Source of the DNA: Dysgonomonas sp. UBA7710
Lineage (GTDB): Bacteria > Bacteroidota > Bacteroidia > Bacteroidales > Dysgonomonadaceae
Direction of reading: 5' to 3'
Assembly: GCF_002482385.1 (NCBI RefSeq)
Contig: NZ_DLFW01000020.1
Coordinates: forward strand, 30,918-94,917
DNA length: 64,000 bases
Below, piece after piece: positions 1-9,481 of this stretch. The translations under genes were made by a program, and so were the position numbers. Numbering within the stretch: the stretch's first letter is position 1; every line of letters begins with the position of its first letter. Below the pieces are notes generated by a model, which saw only the letters and a list, made by a program, of their open reading frames with translations, was not told the DNA's origin and did no database searches.

Positions 1-877
1 CTTCGCCGAATCCCATTTCTTTCAGCTTCGGATTACCGATCATCAGATCCCGGACTATCAATGTCATCTTCACAATAAATTCCCAGTCTTTATCCCTTCC
101 GGCCTGATCTTTTTTCAAATCGGCCCGGTTGATATTATCTTCGCCTTCCTTGCAGTTAGCTTTTGCCCAGATCAGCGCTTTTTCATATTCTTCTTTATCA
201 TATATACCTTCGGTCATACGGCGGATTATTTCCACTTCGTCGACCCCTTCGCAACGCATACCCAAATAATCTTCGAAGAAATCGGTATTCACTATGGAAC
301 CTGCGATACCCATGCAAACCGCCCCGATAGATAAATATGATTTACCCCGCATGGTAGCTACAGCCAGGCCGGCTTTTGCAAAACGAAGTAATTTTTCTTT
401 CACATCGGCAGGGATTTCCGTTGTTCCTGCGTCCTGTACATCGCGTCCGTAGATGCCGAATGCGGGCAATCCTTTTTGTGCGTGTCCGGCTAATACCGCC
501 GCAAGATATACCGCTCCGGGGCGTTCCGTTCCATTGAATCCCCAAACAGCTTTTACCGTGTGTTGTTCCATATCCATCGTTTCACTACCATAGCACCAGC
601 ATGGAGTAACGGTAATAGTAACGCCGACACCTTCTTTCCGGAATTTTTCGGCACAAGCGGCGCTTTCGGCGACACGTCCGATAGTTGAATCTGCTATAAC
701 ACACTCTACAGGAGAGCCATCCGGGTATTTCAGCGTTGAGGTCAATAAGGAGACTACGCTTTTCGCCATGTTCATTGTCTGAGTTTCGAGTGATTCGCGG
801 ACGCCACCCATACGACCGTCGATAGTAGGACGGATGCCAATTTTCGGCCATTGGCCTTGAAATCTTTTTGCTGTCAT
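1..877 (-). CDS. fucI: L-fucose isomerase, C-terminus cut by window edge
   Basis: Reading the minus strand from the ATG at 877 gives an open frame of about 292 residues that runs off the left edge, so only the N-terminal half is present (the family is about 590 residues). The N-terminus has KIGIRPTIDGRMGGVRESLE and QTMNMAK, typical of FucI. Further in come CWCYGSETMDM and VWGFNGTERPGAVYLA, also characteristic. FucI converts L-fucose to L-fuculose, the first step of cytoplasmic fucose breakdown. It is divergent from an AraC-type regulator at 1110, which suggests local sugar-responsive control. The identification is firm; arabinose isomerase is a distant alternative that fits less well. Confidence 0.93.
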   Translation of the reverse strand, partial: MTAKRFQGQWPKIGIRPTIDGRMGGVRESLETQTMNMAKSVVSLLTSTLKYPDGSPVECVIADSTIGRVAESAACAEKFRKEGVGVTITVTPCWCYGSETMDMEQHTVKAVWGFNGTERPGAVYLAAVLAGHAQKGLPAFGIYGRDVQDAGTTEIPADVKEKLLRFAKAGLAVATMRGKSYLSIGAVCMGIAGSIVNTDFFEDYLGMRCEGVDEVEIIRRMTEGIYDKEEYEKALIWAKANCKEGEDNINRADLKKDQAGRDKDWEFIVKMTLIVRDLMIGNPKLKEMGFGE

Positions 878-1109
878 GATATTGATTTAGATTTTAAATT
901 ATTATGTTCGGTATATCTTAGTTACTTCTTGTCTAAGAAAGTTGATTCAGGTCATAATGCGAATTTATAGATAAAATACAAGAATTACTTTCACTTTTTC
1001 GATAGATGGATGGTATTATATCGATATATTTTGTCGGAAATAATCTATTATATATTATAAATAAGTATATTTATGATCTGTTTAAATAACATTAAAGCGA
1101 TACATATCC
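878..1109. promoter_or_regulatory. divergent intergenic region between fucI and araC-type gene
   Basis: This AT-rich gap of 232 bp must carry the promoters of both fucI (leftward) and the AraC-type gene (rightward). No clear operator repeat was identified by eye. Placing regulator sites here is inferred from the divergent arrangement only. Confidence 0.4.
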
Positions 1110-1997
1110 ATGTATACTATTACCGGTAACCTTGATTTTATACTCCTGAATATTGGCTATTCGGAGCTCAATGCAAATTGGAACTGGAAAAATGTCTATA
1201 GTCCTTTTGCCAGAATATATTATGTGAAAGGGGGAGAAGCACGTACAAAGATCGGGGGTAAATTATATACACTAAAACCGGATCATATCTATCTGACACC
1301 GCCTTTTACCCTGCATAATGATGAATGTGACGGCTATTTTTCGCTATACTACATTCATTTCTATGAAAAAGCAGTGAATAAGGAATCGGTATTCGACAAA
1401 TATGATTTCCCGGTAGGAATAAAAGCTGAATCATTGGATCTATTGCTGACAGAGAGGTTACTAAAGATTAACCCTGAGCGTCATTTAAGAAATATCGATC
1501 CGGAGTTATATGACAACTTACCGAATTTTTCGCAATATGTAGCCGATAACAATAAGATACCCCCGCATTTCATCATCGAAACGCAAGGTATATTATACCA
1601 GTTGATAGCTAAGTTTTTTGAAACGGCCAAGGTTAAATCGGATAATAAGGATAGCCGGATAATCAGCGGATTAAAATATATCCATGAAAATACGGATAAA
1701 GATATATCTATAGACCAACTGGCGGATATAGCCTGTATAACCAAGGATCATTTTATCCGGATATTCAAGAAAGAAATGAAATGCACACCCTTGAAGTATA
1801 TAAATCTGAAAAAGATAGAAAAGGCTCAATTGCTGTTACTTACTACCGATATTTCCATCAGGGATATTGCTCTCGAATTGGCGATAGATAACATTTCATA
1901 TTTCAACCGGATGTTTAAACAGCATGTAGGCAGGACTCCTTCAGAATACAGAAGTGAATATAATAAACAACAAATCTTCGGAAATATCATGGATTAA
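1110..1997 (+). CDS. AraC family transcriptional regulator, next to fucI
   Basis: The 295-residue protein has an N-terminal cupin-like sensor domain (roughly residues 15-110, with an LTPPFTLHNDE segment) and a C-terminal AraC double helix-turn-helix (roughly 190-285). The latter shows IDQLADIACITKDHFIRIFK and ISYFNRMFKQHVGRTPSEYR, the hallmark second-HTH motif. Its position divergent from fucI suggests it senses fucose or a related sugar and controls that gene, but the ligand is inferred from context only. The gene is monocistronic, with a 237-bp gap to cysK. Confidence 0.88.
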   Translation: MYTITGNLDFILLNIGYSELNANWNWKNVYSPFARIYYVKGGEARTKIGGKLYTLKPDHIYLTPPFTLHNDECDGYFSLYYIHFYEKAVNKESVFDKYDFPVGIKAESLDLLLTERLLKINPERHLRNIDPELYDNLPNFSQYVADNNKIPPHFIIETQGILYQLIAKFFETAKVKSDNKDSRIISGLKYIHENTDKDISIDQLADIACITKDHFIRIFKKEMKCTPLKYINLKKIEKAQLLLLTTDISIRDIALELAIDNISYFNRMFKQHVGRTPSEYRSEYNKQQIFGNIMD

Positions 1998-2191
1998 TAA
2001 TCTGCCGATAGATAGTCAGTTAATAGGCCGGACATTCTGTAAGGGCAGGAGAATAAATAGGCTGTATGAACAGGTGAAATTTTTACCATGTACCGTTATT
2101 ATTCACTTAGAGCCCATTTAATCTGAAATATACCATGTTTATGGTATGAAAATACCTTACTTTAGCGATTTCATAAATGTAGAATAGCATA

Positions 2192-2199
2192 TACCTTTG
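2192..2199 (+). promoter_or_regulatory. -7 promoter element of cysK
   Basis: TACCTTTG matches the Bacteroidetes -7 consensus TAnnTTTG and lies 35 bp upstream of the cysK ATG. No clear -33 TTTG is visible. Confidence 0.55.
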
Positions 2200-2234
2200 T
2201 ATTATTGAAAATCAGATATTAAAATTATAATCTT

Positions 2235-3182
2235 ATGGGAAAAATTGCTAAAAAACTAACAGACCTTATTGGTAACACTCCATTGCTGGAGCTTTCAAAT
2301 TATAATAAGAAACACGGGCTTGAAGCTTCTGTGATTGGAAAACTGGAATATTTCAATCCTGCTTCCAGCGTAAAAGACCGTATTGCCAAAGCGATGATAG
2401 AAGATGCAGAGGCATCGGGTATCCTAAGGCCTGACAGCGAGTTGATAGAGCCAACCAGTGGTAATACCGGTATAGGACTTGCTTTTGTAGCTGCGGCTAA
2501 AGGATATAAGCTGACGTTGACGATGCCGGAGACAATGAGTATCGAACGTCGCAATTTGTTGAAAGCATTAGGTGCTAATATCGTTTTAACACCAGGACCT
2601 GAGGGTATGAAAGGTGCTATTGCGAAGGCTGAAGAATTGCAGAAAGAAAATCCGAAAGCGGTGATCTTGCAGCAGTTTGCCAATCCTGCTAACCCTGCAG
2701 TTCACAAACGTACTACCGCTGAAGAAATCTGGCGTGATACAGATGGAAAAGTCGATATTTTTGTATCTGGAGTCGGTACAGGTGGAACAGTAAGCGGAGT
2801 AGGAGAGGCGTTGAAAAAATACAATCCGAATGTGAAGATTATAGCCGTTGAACCGGCTGATTCCCCTGTCCTGTCGGGAGGCACACCGGGACCACACAAA
2901 ATACAAGGCATCGGAGCAGGTTTTGTTCCTAAAACATATGATGCCTCTGTTGTAGATGGAATAATTCAGGTTAGTAATGATGATGCAATACGCACAAGCC
3001 GTGAGTTGGCCAGAGAAGAAGGCCTGCTTGTGGGAATATCTTCAGGAGCTGCGGCTTATGCAGCAACCTTGTTGGCCAGGAAACCTGAAAATAAAGGTAA
3101 GAACATTGTTGTTATCTTACCCGATACAGGCGAGCGCTACTTATCTACAGTCCTGTATGCCTTTGAGGAGTATCCCCTTTAA
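2235..3182 (+). CDS. cysK: cysteine synthase A (O-acetylserine sulfhydrylase)
   Basis: A 315-residue fold-type II PLP enzyme that makes L-cysteine from O-acetylserine and sulfide in the cytoplasm. LIGNTPLLEL (11-20), the PLP-binding lysine in ASSVKDRIA (K47), the substrate-loop PTSGNTGIGLA (73-83) and the phosphate-binding GTGGTVSGVG are all present. The C-terminal ILPDTGERYLST matches CysK. Length is normal. It is followed 247 bp later by metY on the same strand, giving a sulfur-assimilation pair, but the gap suggests separate promoters. CysM-type activity cannot be excluded from sequence alone. Confidence 0.95.
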   Translation: MGKIAKKLTDLIGNTPLLELSNYNKKHGLEASVIGKLEYFNPASSVKDRIAKAMIEDAEASGILRPDSELIEPTSGNTGIGLAFVAAAKGYKLTLTMPETMSIERRNLLKALGANIVLTPGPEGMKGAIAKAEELQKENPKAVILQQFANPANPAVHKRTTAEEIWRDTDGKVDIFVSGVGTGGTVSGVGEALKKYNPNVKIIAVEPADSPVLSGGTPGPHKIQGIGAGFVPKTYDASVVDGIIQVSNDDAIRTSRELAREEGLLVGISSGAAAYAATLLARKPENKGKNIVVILPDTGERYLSTVLYAFEEYPL

Positions 3183-3429
3183 TCATGTATATAGTTAAAT
3201 TGTTTGGTTATTAAATTTAGTTGAGTAATTGGCATTATCTGCCGGTTACTCATACTTATAATAATTATTATCGGATAAATATTTATCTATATACCTACGA
3301 GTTATTAGCGTACAGCTTTTAACTGGCAGGACGAACCCCCTGATTGACTTCGCCGAACGTTGTTCTTTCATTATTAATTATTTCCTGTGTTACTTTTTAA
3401 ATAGTATATATCATATAAAAATTGTAGAG

Positions 3430-4725
3430 ATGAGTAAGTATAAATTTGAAACCCTTCAGGTACATGCCGGACAGGAAAAAGAGCCGGTAACGCGTTCACG
3501 CGCAGTTCCTATCTATCAGACAAGTTCGTATACATTTGACGATGCGCAGTACGGAGCCGATTTGTTCGGTCTGCGCAAGTTTGGGAATATCTATACCCGT
3601 CTGATGAATCCGACAACAGATGTTTTCGAAAAGCGTATCGCAGCCCTTGAGGGTGGAGCCTCCGCGCTGGCCACTTCTTCCGGTCAGTCTGCACAATTCA
3701 TCGCGTTAAATAATATATTGTCGGCCGGGGATAATTTTGTCACTACATCTCATCTTTACGGTGGTACATATAATCAGTTCAAATCGCAGTTCAAGCGTTT
3801 GGGTGTAGAAGCGCGTTTTACACCGGATGACGAGCCTGCTTCTTTCGAGAAGCTGGTGGACAGTAAGACAAAAGCGATCTATCTGGAGACAATCGGTAAT
3901 CCTGACTTGAATATACCCGATTTTGAGGCTATTGCAGCTGTGGCGGAAAAACACGATATTCCGTTGATTGTAGATAATACTTTTGGGGCAGGAGGCTATT
4001 TGTTCCGTCCTTTGGAACATGGGGCTACCATCGTAGTAGAGAGTGCTACCAAGTGGATTGGCGGACATGGTACTTCCCTGGGGGGCGTTATTGTAGATAG
4101 TGGAAAGTTTAACTGGGGCAATGGTAAGTTTCCTGAATTTACAGCTCCTTCCGAAAGCTATCATGGTTTGGTGTTTTGGGATGTCTTTGGGGCAAATGGC
4201 CCGTTCGGTAATATTGCCTTTACTATCCGTGCCCGTGTAGAAGGACTTCGTGATTGGGGAAATACAATCAGCCCATTTAATTCCTTCCTTTTGTTACAGG
4301 GTTTGGAAACATTGTCCTTGCGTGTTGAACGGCATGTAGAAAATACGTTGGTTATTGCAAAATGGCTGGAACAGCACCCGAAAGTGGAATATGTGAACTA
4401 TCCGGGACTTGAAAGCAGCCCTTATCATACTTTGGCTAAAAAGTATTTTAAGAATGGATTTGGAGGTGTTCTGTCTTTCAAGGTAAAAGGCCCGGGGGAA
4501 AATGCCGATAAAGTGATAAACTCTCTTGAACTGATAAGCCATTTGGCGAATGTGGGAGATGCTAAGTCTTTGATTATTCACCCTGCGGCAACTACTCATG
4601 AACAGTTGTCGGATGAAGAAAAAGTGGCTACGGGAGCTATACCGGGCTTACTCCGTATTTCGGTCGGTATTGAGAATGTCAACGATATTAAGGCCGATCT
4701 GGAACAAGCGTTGGCTAAGATATAA
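3430..4725 (+). CDS. metY: O-acetylhomoserine sulfhydrylase (aminocarboxypropyltransferase)
   Basis: A 431-residue Cys/Met-metabolism PLP enzyme (fold type I). The PLP lysine is in ESATKWIGGHGTSLGG (K208), and the cofactor-contact region SGQSAQF and the IVDNTFGAGGYLF aspartate segment are present. The length of about 430 residues and the insert compared with 380-residue cystathionine gamma-synthases favour MetY. It makes homocysteine directly from O-acetylhomoserine and sulfide, feeding MetE (encoded at 34.2 kb). It ends just before a strong bidirectional terminator. Confidence 0.92.
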   Translation: MSKYKFETLQVHAGQEKEPVTRSRAVPIYQTSSYTFDDAQYGADLFGLRKFGNIYTRLMNPTTDVFEKRIAALEGGASALATSSGQSAQFIALNNILSAGDNFVTTSHLYGGTYNQFKSQFKRLGVEARFTPDDEPASFEKLVDSKTKAIYLETIGNPDLNIPDFEAIAAVAEKHDIPLIVDNTFGAGGYLFRPLEHGATIVVESATKWIGGHGTSLGGVIVDSGKFNWGNGKFPEFTAPSESYHGLVFWDVFGANGPFGNIAFTIRARVEGLRDWGNTISPFNSFLLLQGLETLSLRVERHVENTLVIAKWLEQHPKVEYVNYPGLESSPYHTLAKKYFKNGFGGVLSFKVKGPGENADKVINSLELISHLANVGDAKSLIIHPAATTHEQLSDEEKVATGAIPGLLRISVGIENVNDIKADLEQALAKI

Positions 4726-4746
4726 AGATTCGGACCAGCAAAATAA

Positions 4747-4789
4747 AATAAGAATAGGCTAATCCTTATCGGGTTAGCCTATTCTTATT
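4747..4789. terminator. bidirectional terminator between metY and skp
   Basis: A perfect 16-bp inverted repeat (4747-4762 with 4774-4789) has an 11-base loop and a stem rich in GGCTAA/TTAGCC. It lies between two convergent genes, metY (plus) and the skp-like gene (minus), so it can serve both. Confidence 0.85.
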
Positions 4790-4802
4790 ATGTATGAGAC
4801 TA

Positions 4803-5303
4803 TTAGTCTGTAATTCCTAATTTAGTTTTTACCATTTTGCTCGCATCTGTCGCATGTGAGCCTATGTGCAATAAAGTGGCGGCATCTAAGATATATGCAT
4901 AGTTGTTTTCATCGCCAACTTCCTTAATTGCTTGTCTCATTTTTTGTTGAATGGGAGTGATTAGCGTTTGCTGCTCTTTCTCAAATTCAGCCTGGCTGGT
5001 TTGAATAAAGTTTTGGTATCTGTCTCTTAGTCCATCCAATTGAGTTTGTCTGTCGAGAAGAATGCTTTCGGTTAAATTTGTGGTGTCTTTTTGGAACTCT
5101 TCTACTTTCTTAGTGTATTCGGCTTCTATAGCTGCTGCATTCTTTTTAATTGTTTCGCTTTTTGCTGCAAGTTTAGTTTCAACGTCTTTTAGTTCAGGCA
5201 TCTTGGAGAAGATTTCATTTGCATTGATGTATGCAATTTTATCCTGAGCGAACATTGACATAGGCGCTATTACTATAAGCAATAGGATTAGCTTTTTAAA
5301 CAT
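4803..5303 (-). CDS. OmpH/Skp family periplasmic chaperone
   Basis: A 166-residue protein with a signal peptide (MFKKLILLLIVIAPMSMFAQ) and then a long charged coiled-coil typical of Skp, which holds unfolded outer-membrane proteins in the periplasm. It starts IAYINANEIFSKMPE, as the family does. It lies 56 bp downstream of a second Skp paralogue and behind bamA. Paired ompH genes behind bamA are usual in Bacteroidales. Confidence 0.88.
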   Translation of the reverse strand: MFKKLILLLIVIAPMSMFAQDKIAYINANEIFSKMPELKDVETKLAAKSETIKKNAAAIEAEYTKKVEEFQKDTTNLTESILLDRQTQLDGLRDRYQNFIQTSQAEFEKEQQTLITPIQQKMRQAIKEVGDENNYAYILDAATLLHIGSHATDASKMVKTKLGITD

Positions 5304-5359
5304 AGTTATAAGTTCTTTTAAGTGGTTAATTCTATATTATTGAGGACAAATATAAATAA

Positions 5360-5875
5360 TTATTTTGAATATCCGAGCTTTGCAAGAACTTCATTGCTAA
5401 TGTCTATTCTTGGAGATGCAAAAATAACGCTCTCCGCCGATGCCCTATCGAGAACAAGCTGATAGCCTTTGGCTTCGGATATCTCTTTTATAGCATTATA
5501 TATATCATCCTGAATGGGTTTCACCAAAGCTTCCCTCTTCTTGAAGAGTTCCCCCTCAGGTCCAAAATATTTCTTGTTTAGTTCCTGCAGGTTTTTTTCT
5601 GTCTCTACTATTTCATTTTCCCTTTTGGTCTTCTGTTCAGCAGACAGGAAAACAAGATCGGCCTGATATTTCTTGTACATGTTCTTTACGTCGAGTTGCA
5701 CTTTCTCTACTTCGCCTTGCCATTTTTGGGACATTACGTTAAGTTGTTCCTGTGCAGTCTCATAACTACTTATATTTTTCAATATGTATTCCATATCTAT
5801 AAGAGCAAACTTTTGAGCATAGCTTCCAGCGGTTATACCTATAAATAAAGCGAATAATAATAAAATTCTTTTCAT
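5360..5875 (-). CDS. OmpH/Skp family periplasmic chaperone, second copy
   Basis: The start is placed at the ATG at 5875 because it begins a clean signal peptide (MKRILLLFALFIGITAGSYAQ). An upstream ATG at 5908 would put 11 polar residues in front of it. The mature part (about 150 residues) opens FALIDMEYILKN and continues as a lysine/glutamate-rich coiled coil, as in Skp. It sits directly downstream of bamA and probably shares its transcript. Confidence 0.88.
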   Translation of the reverse strand: MKRILLLFALFIGITAGSYAQKFALIDMEYILKNISSYETAQEQLNVMSQKWQGEVEKVQLDVKNMYKKYQADLVFLSAEQKTKRENEIVETEKNLQELNKKYFGPEGELFKKREALVKPIQDDIYNAIKEISEAKGYQLVLDRASAESVIFASPRIDISNEVLAKLGYSK

Positions 5876-5964
5876 AACTGTTGATTTTTGATGATATATA
5901 TTAGACACACAGTTTATGCATTTGTTTATTGCGGGTTCTATAAATAATGTTAATTCCGGCCTGA

Positions 5965-8637
5965 TTAAAATTCTTGTCCGATAATAAAGTGGAATTGACT
6001 ACCACTCTTCTCTCCTGTACTGCTAACTGAATCAAATCCATATGCCCAGTCTATACCCATCAGTCCAATCATAGGGAGCATGATACGTGCGCCTACGCCG
6101 GCAGAACGTTTAAGATCGAATGGATTGAATTTTTTCAGGTCATTCCATGCGTTACCGGCTTCAACAAATGTAAGCAAGTAAATCGTTGACGATGGTTCCA
6201 GGATAAGAGGATATCTCAATTCAAGGGCCAAACGTGAGTATGCACTTGCCTGTGTACCCAATGAACCGTTTTCGTAACCGCGTAGTCCGATTGTTTCTGT
6301 CGCATATGTACTTGAATATCCTGACATACCATCACCCCCCATATAGAATGTTTCGAATGGAGATTTCTTATTTTTGTTGAAATATCCGACAAATCCATAT
6401 TCTGTACGGGTCATCAGGACCGGAGTCTTTTTAGTATCATATAAAGATGTAAAAGTCTTCGCTTTAAATTTCCACTTATGATATTCTATCCATTTGAACT
6501 TTTCGCCCGGTTGATAACCATATTCATCTGCTTTCATGCTGGCATAGTCTTTGCCATCAAAAGCCGAGAATGGAGGTGTTATCTGTAAGCTAAGGGATAT
6601 ATCCGTACCGCGGCGGGTATATACCGGATTGTCGATAGAACGTCTGTTCAATGAAAGATTCACACTTAGGTTGTTACAAACTCCATCTTTTACAATAAAG
6701 TATGCCCAGTCTTTCATTCTGTATAACTGATAAGATAGTTCAGCTTGTACAAAGAAGTAGTCATCCGGCCAACTCAAGCGTTTTCCATATCCTACCGAGG
6801 CTCCAATCATCTGTATAGACTTATTAGGGTCGGCTGCGAAGCTGTAGTCGCTATAGCCGCTTCCGTATCCGCTTCCGTATCCATATCCGTACCCATACCC
6901 GTATCCATATCCATAATTATTGTTGATATAGCGGCTGTTAATGTCCGTTTGCCTTGAATAATATACTCCTACTGATAAAGAGTTTGGACGCTTGCCTCCA
7001 AACCAAGGGTCCATAAATGATGCAGAATATGATTGATAGTATTTAGCATTTGTCTGAGCGCTCAATGTAAGTGTCTGGCCTTCTCCCTGAGGAATAATCC
7101 CTTTATAAGATTTAGGGTTCAACATATTCTTTAATGAGAAGTTTGAGAATTTCAAACTTAATTTACCTATAATACCTGTCTGTCCCCATCCGGCAGAGAA
7201 TTCTACCTGGTCATTTGCCTTGGACACTAATGGCAGGCTGATATCAACAGTTCCAGATTCAGGATCCGGTACAATGCCCGGATTTAAGTTTTCAGGGTCG
7301 AAGTGTCCTGTTTGAGCGATTTCACGCAGTGAACGCACAATGTCGTCGCGGCTATAAAGTGCTCCGGGCTTAACCCGTAATTCGCGACGCACAACATCTT
7401 CATATACACGGTCATTACCTGCAATAGTTACTTTTCTGATAGAAGCCTTCGGCCCTTCAGAGACACGTATTTCCAGGTCAATAGAGTCGTTTGCTATGTT
7501 TACTTCCACAGGGTCGGCGTTAGAGAATATGTAACCATGGTTCTGATAGAAGTAGTTCATTACAGATTCCTCATTAGCGGACAACTGTTCAGTCAGTTTC
7601 TTCTGATTATATACATCTCCCGGTTTCATATTTAGCAATTGCTGCAACTGCCAGGTAGGATACACGGTATTTCCAACCCATTTAATATCTTTGAGAAAGT
7701 ATTGTTTCCCTTCATCCACTTTGATTTCTATGTTCACTTTGTCCGGTTTCTGCACATCGGCATATACGGTGTCCCATGTGATTATAGCATCCCGGTAGCC
7801 AAGCTCGTTATACTTCTCTACTAAGAGTTCTTTGTCTTCTTCATAACTTTCGGATACGAATTTGGTAGAGCGGAGGAAGTTTGCTATCCAAGACTTAAAA
7901 TTACTCTTGTGGCGAGTCTTTTTCATGGCTTTCTCCAGTATTCTGGCTTTAACTTCAGTATTACCTTCTATCGTGATCTTGTTGACTTTTGTCTTGTTCT
8001 TCTTAACTACGTCAATATTAAGGATAACGTGATTTTCCTTTGATAAGTCGGGCTTGTCACTTAATGTGATTTCAGCTTTGGTAAACCCTTTTTCATCAAA
8101 ATATTTCTTTATGATAGTTTTAGCCCGATCCATTTGGTTCGGTGTGATTTGCAGGTTCTTTACCATCCCTATCTTGGCCTCAATATCCTGCCGCTCACTT
8201 TTTTTCATCCCGGTATATACTATGTCCGATATACGAGGGCGTTCCTTCAGGTTTATTTCTAACCATATTTTATTACCTTCAATCTTGGTTGCCAGGATTT
8301 TCACATCAGAGAATAGGCCTTGTCTCCAGAAGCGTTTAACTGCATTTGTTATTTCCGGTCCGGGGATTTCAATCTTGTCTCCAACCTGTAGCTGGGCAAA
8401 GCCAAACAACGTGAAGTCTTCATACATGGGATTTACGATTCCGGAAAGCTTCATATCTGCTATTTCGTATTTCTTACTGGTGTTGTAAGAGATAACCGGC
8501 AGGCTGTCCACATTTACCTGAAGGGCTTTATTCACATTTTTAATTTCTGCGCTGTCTGTAATTCCCTGAGCTTTTACGGCTACTGAAATTGAGCAGAAGA
8601 AGATAATGAATAGAAAAAATAAACTTTTTTTGAACAT
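5965..8637 (-). CDS. bamA: outer membrane protein assembly factor BamA (Omp85)
   Basis: An 890-residue Omp85 protein with a signal peptide (about 1-23), several POTRA domains (about 55-470; for example the repeat openings IRKVTIAGNDRVYEDVVRRE and VNKITIEGNTEVKARI) and a C-terminal 16-strand barrel. It inserts beta-barrel proteins into the outer membrane. The barrel keeps the lid-loop GLRGYENGS (VRGF-like) motif and ends in phenylalanine (IIGQEF). A tyrosine-glycine repeat of seven YG units plus GSGYGSGY lies in the N-terminal half of the barrel (DNA 6850-6915), most likely in a surface loop. It is part of the uppS-bamA-skp-skp block. Confidence 0.95.
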   Translation of the reverse strand: MFKKSLFFLFIIFFCSISVAVKAQGITDSAEIKNVNKALQVNVDSLPVISYNTSKKYEIADMKLSGIVNPMYEDFTLFGFAQLQVGDKIEIPGPEITNAVKRFWRQGLFSDVKILATKIEGNKIWLEINLKERPRISDIVYTGMKKSERQDIEAKIGMVKNLQITPNQMDRAKTIIKKYFDEKGFTKAEITLSDKPDLSKENHVILNIDVVKKNKTKVNKITIEGNTEVKARILEKAMKKTRHKSNFKSWIANFLRSTKFVSESYEEDKELLVEKYNELGYRDAIITWDTVYADVQKPDKVNIEIKVDEGKQYFLKDIKWVGNTVYPTWQLQQLLNMKPGDVYNQKKLTEQLSANEESVMNYFYQNHGYIFSNADPVEVNIANDSIDLEIRVSEGPKASIRKVTIAGNDRVYEDVVRRELRVKPGALYSRDDIVRSLREIAQTGHFDPENLNPGIVPDPESGTVDISLPLVSKANDQVEFSAGWGQTGIIGKLSLKFSNFSLKNMLNPKSYKGIIPQGEGQTLTLSAQTNAKYYQSYSASFMDPWFGGKRPNSLSVGVYYSRQTDINSRYINNNYGYGYGYGYGYGYGSGYGSGYSDYSFAADPNKSIQMIGASVGYGKRLSWPDDYFFVQAELSYQLYRMKDWAYFIVKDGVCNNLSVNLSLNRRSIDNPVYTRRGTDISLSLQITPPFSAFDGKDYASMKADEYGYQPGEKFKWIEYHKWKFKAKTFTSLYDTKKTPVLMTRTEYGFVGYFNKNKKSPFETFYMGGDGMSGYSSTYATETIGLRGYENGSLGTQASAYSRLALELRYPLILEPSSTIYLLTFVEAGNAWNDLKKFNPFDLKRSAGVGARIMLPMIGLMGIDWAYGFDSVSSTGEKSGSQFHFIIGQEF
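6850..6915 (-). repeat. 6-bp in-frame repeat encoding Tyr-Gly run in bamA
   Basis: On the minus strand, alternating TAT/TAC and GGA/GGG/GGC codons give a run of Tyr-Gly, then Gly-Ser-Gly-Tyr. The unit is 6 bp, so gain or loss of units keeps the frame. Third-position variation between units suggests that it is old or selected, not a recent expansion. Confidence 0.8.
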
Positions 8638-8712
8638 ATTTTGTTTCGTAGTTACTTTCTAATATTTTAAACCTGTTTTTATTATCTATAATATAGGGTT
8701 GACACAAAAAGA

Positions 8713-9462
8713 TCAGGATTTGCCTGAAATTTGTTCACTGGTTTTTCCGAATCGTCTTTCTCTGTTCTGGAAGTCAACAATCGCTTTATACAAGGATTCT
8801 TCATTAAAATCAGGCCACAATTCATCGGAGAAAAAGAGTTCGGAATAAGCGATTTGCCAAAGAAGAAAATTGCTTATGCGTAATTCTCCTCCGGTCCTTA
8901 CCAATATATCAGGATCAGGAATGTTTTTTGTTTCCAGATAAGATGTGACAAGGTCTTCTGTTATTTCATCTGGTTTTATCTTTCCGGACTTAACGTCAAT
9001 AGCTATGTTTTTCATTGCTCTGGTTAACTCCCATTTGGAAGAATAGCTTAAAGCTAAAATAACGGTTGTACCGGTACATACAGATGTTGTTTCAAGGCAG
9101 TGATCCAATGCTTTTTTTGTATCTTCCGGTAACCGGTCAATATCTCCGATAACTTTTACACGGACGTTATTCTTAACCAGTTCCGGTGTTTCATTTGCTA
9201 CAGCCTGTACCATCAGGCTCATCAGGGCTTTCACCTCTTCTTCCGGACGTTTCCAGTTTTCGGTAGAAAATGTATAAAGCGTAAGATAACGGACCTCTGC
9301 TCTTGATGCGCCTTCAATAGCTCTGCGTACGGCCGAAATCCCTTCTTTATGACCGAATGTACGGTCCAGATTCTGCCGTTTGGCCCATCGCCCGTTACCA
9401 TCCATTATGACGGCAATATGCTTAGGTACCCGCGTTTTATCTATTTGGTCAAGATATGACAT
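8713..9462 (-). CDS. uppS: undecaprenyl diphosphate synthase (cis-prenyltransferase)
   Basis: A 249-residue enzyme with HIAVIMDGNGRWAKRQ near the N-terminus (catalytic Asp21), LTLYTFSTENWKRP, and the C-terminal DILVRTGGELRISNFLLWQ and YSELFFSDELWPDF motifs. It condenses isopentenyl units onto farnesyl diphosphate to give C55-PP, the carrier lipid of peptidoglycan and polysaccharide synthesis. It lies between the porG-like gene and bamA, with 19 bp to the former. Confidence 0.96.
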   Translation of the reverse strand: MSYLDQIDKTRVPKHIAVIMDGNGRWAKRQNLDRTFGHKEGISAVRRAIEGASRAEVRYLTLYTFSTENWKRPEEEVKALMSLMVQAVANETPELVKNNVRVKVIGDIDRLPEDTKKALDHCLETTSVCTGTTVILALSYSSKWELTRAMKNIAIDVKSGKIKPDEITEDLVTSYLETKNIPDPDILVRTGGELRISNFLLWQIAYSELFFSDELWPDFNEESLYKAIVDFQNRERRFGKTSEQISGKS

Positions 9463-9481
9463 CTGTATTTTGGTTTAATAA

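Noticed and set aside
3183..3429. Possible SAM or other riboswitch upstream of metY
   Set aside because: The gap was checked for SAM-type conserved blocks and none were found; only AT-rich sequence and a GC-richer patch near 3330-3360 are visible.
3706..4164. 152-codon minus-strand frame
   Set aside because: It is antisense to metY, which carries an intact PLP motif in the sense strand.
6745..6957. 70-codon plus-strand frame rich in Ser, Val and Ile
   Set aside because: It is the antisense of the Tyr-Gly repeat of bamA.
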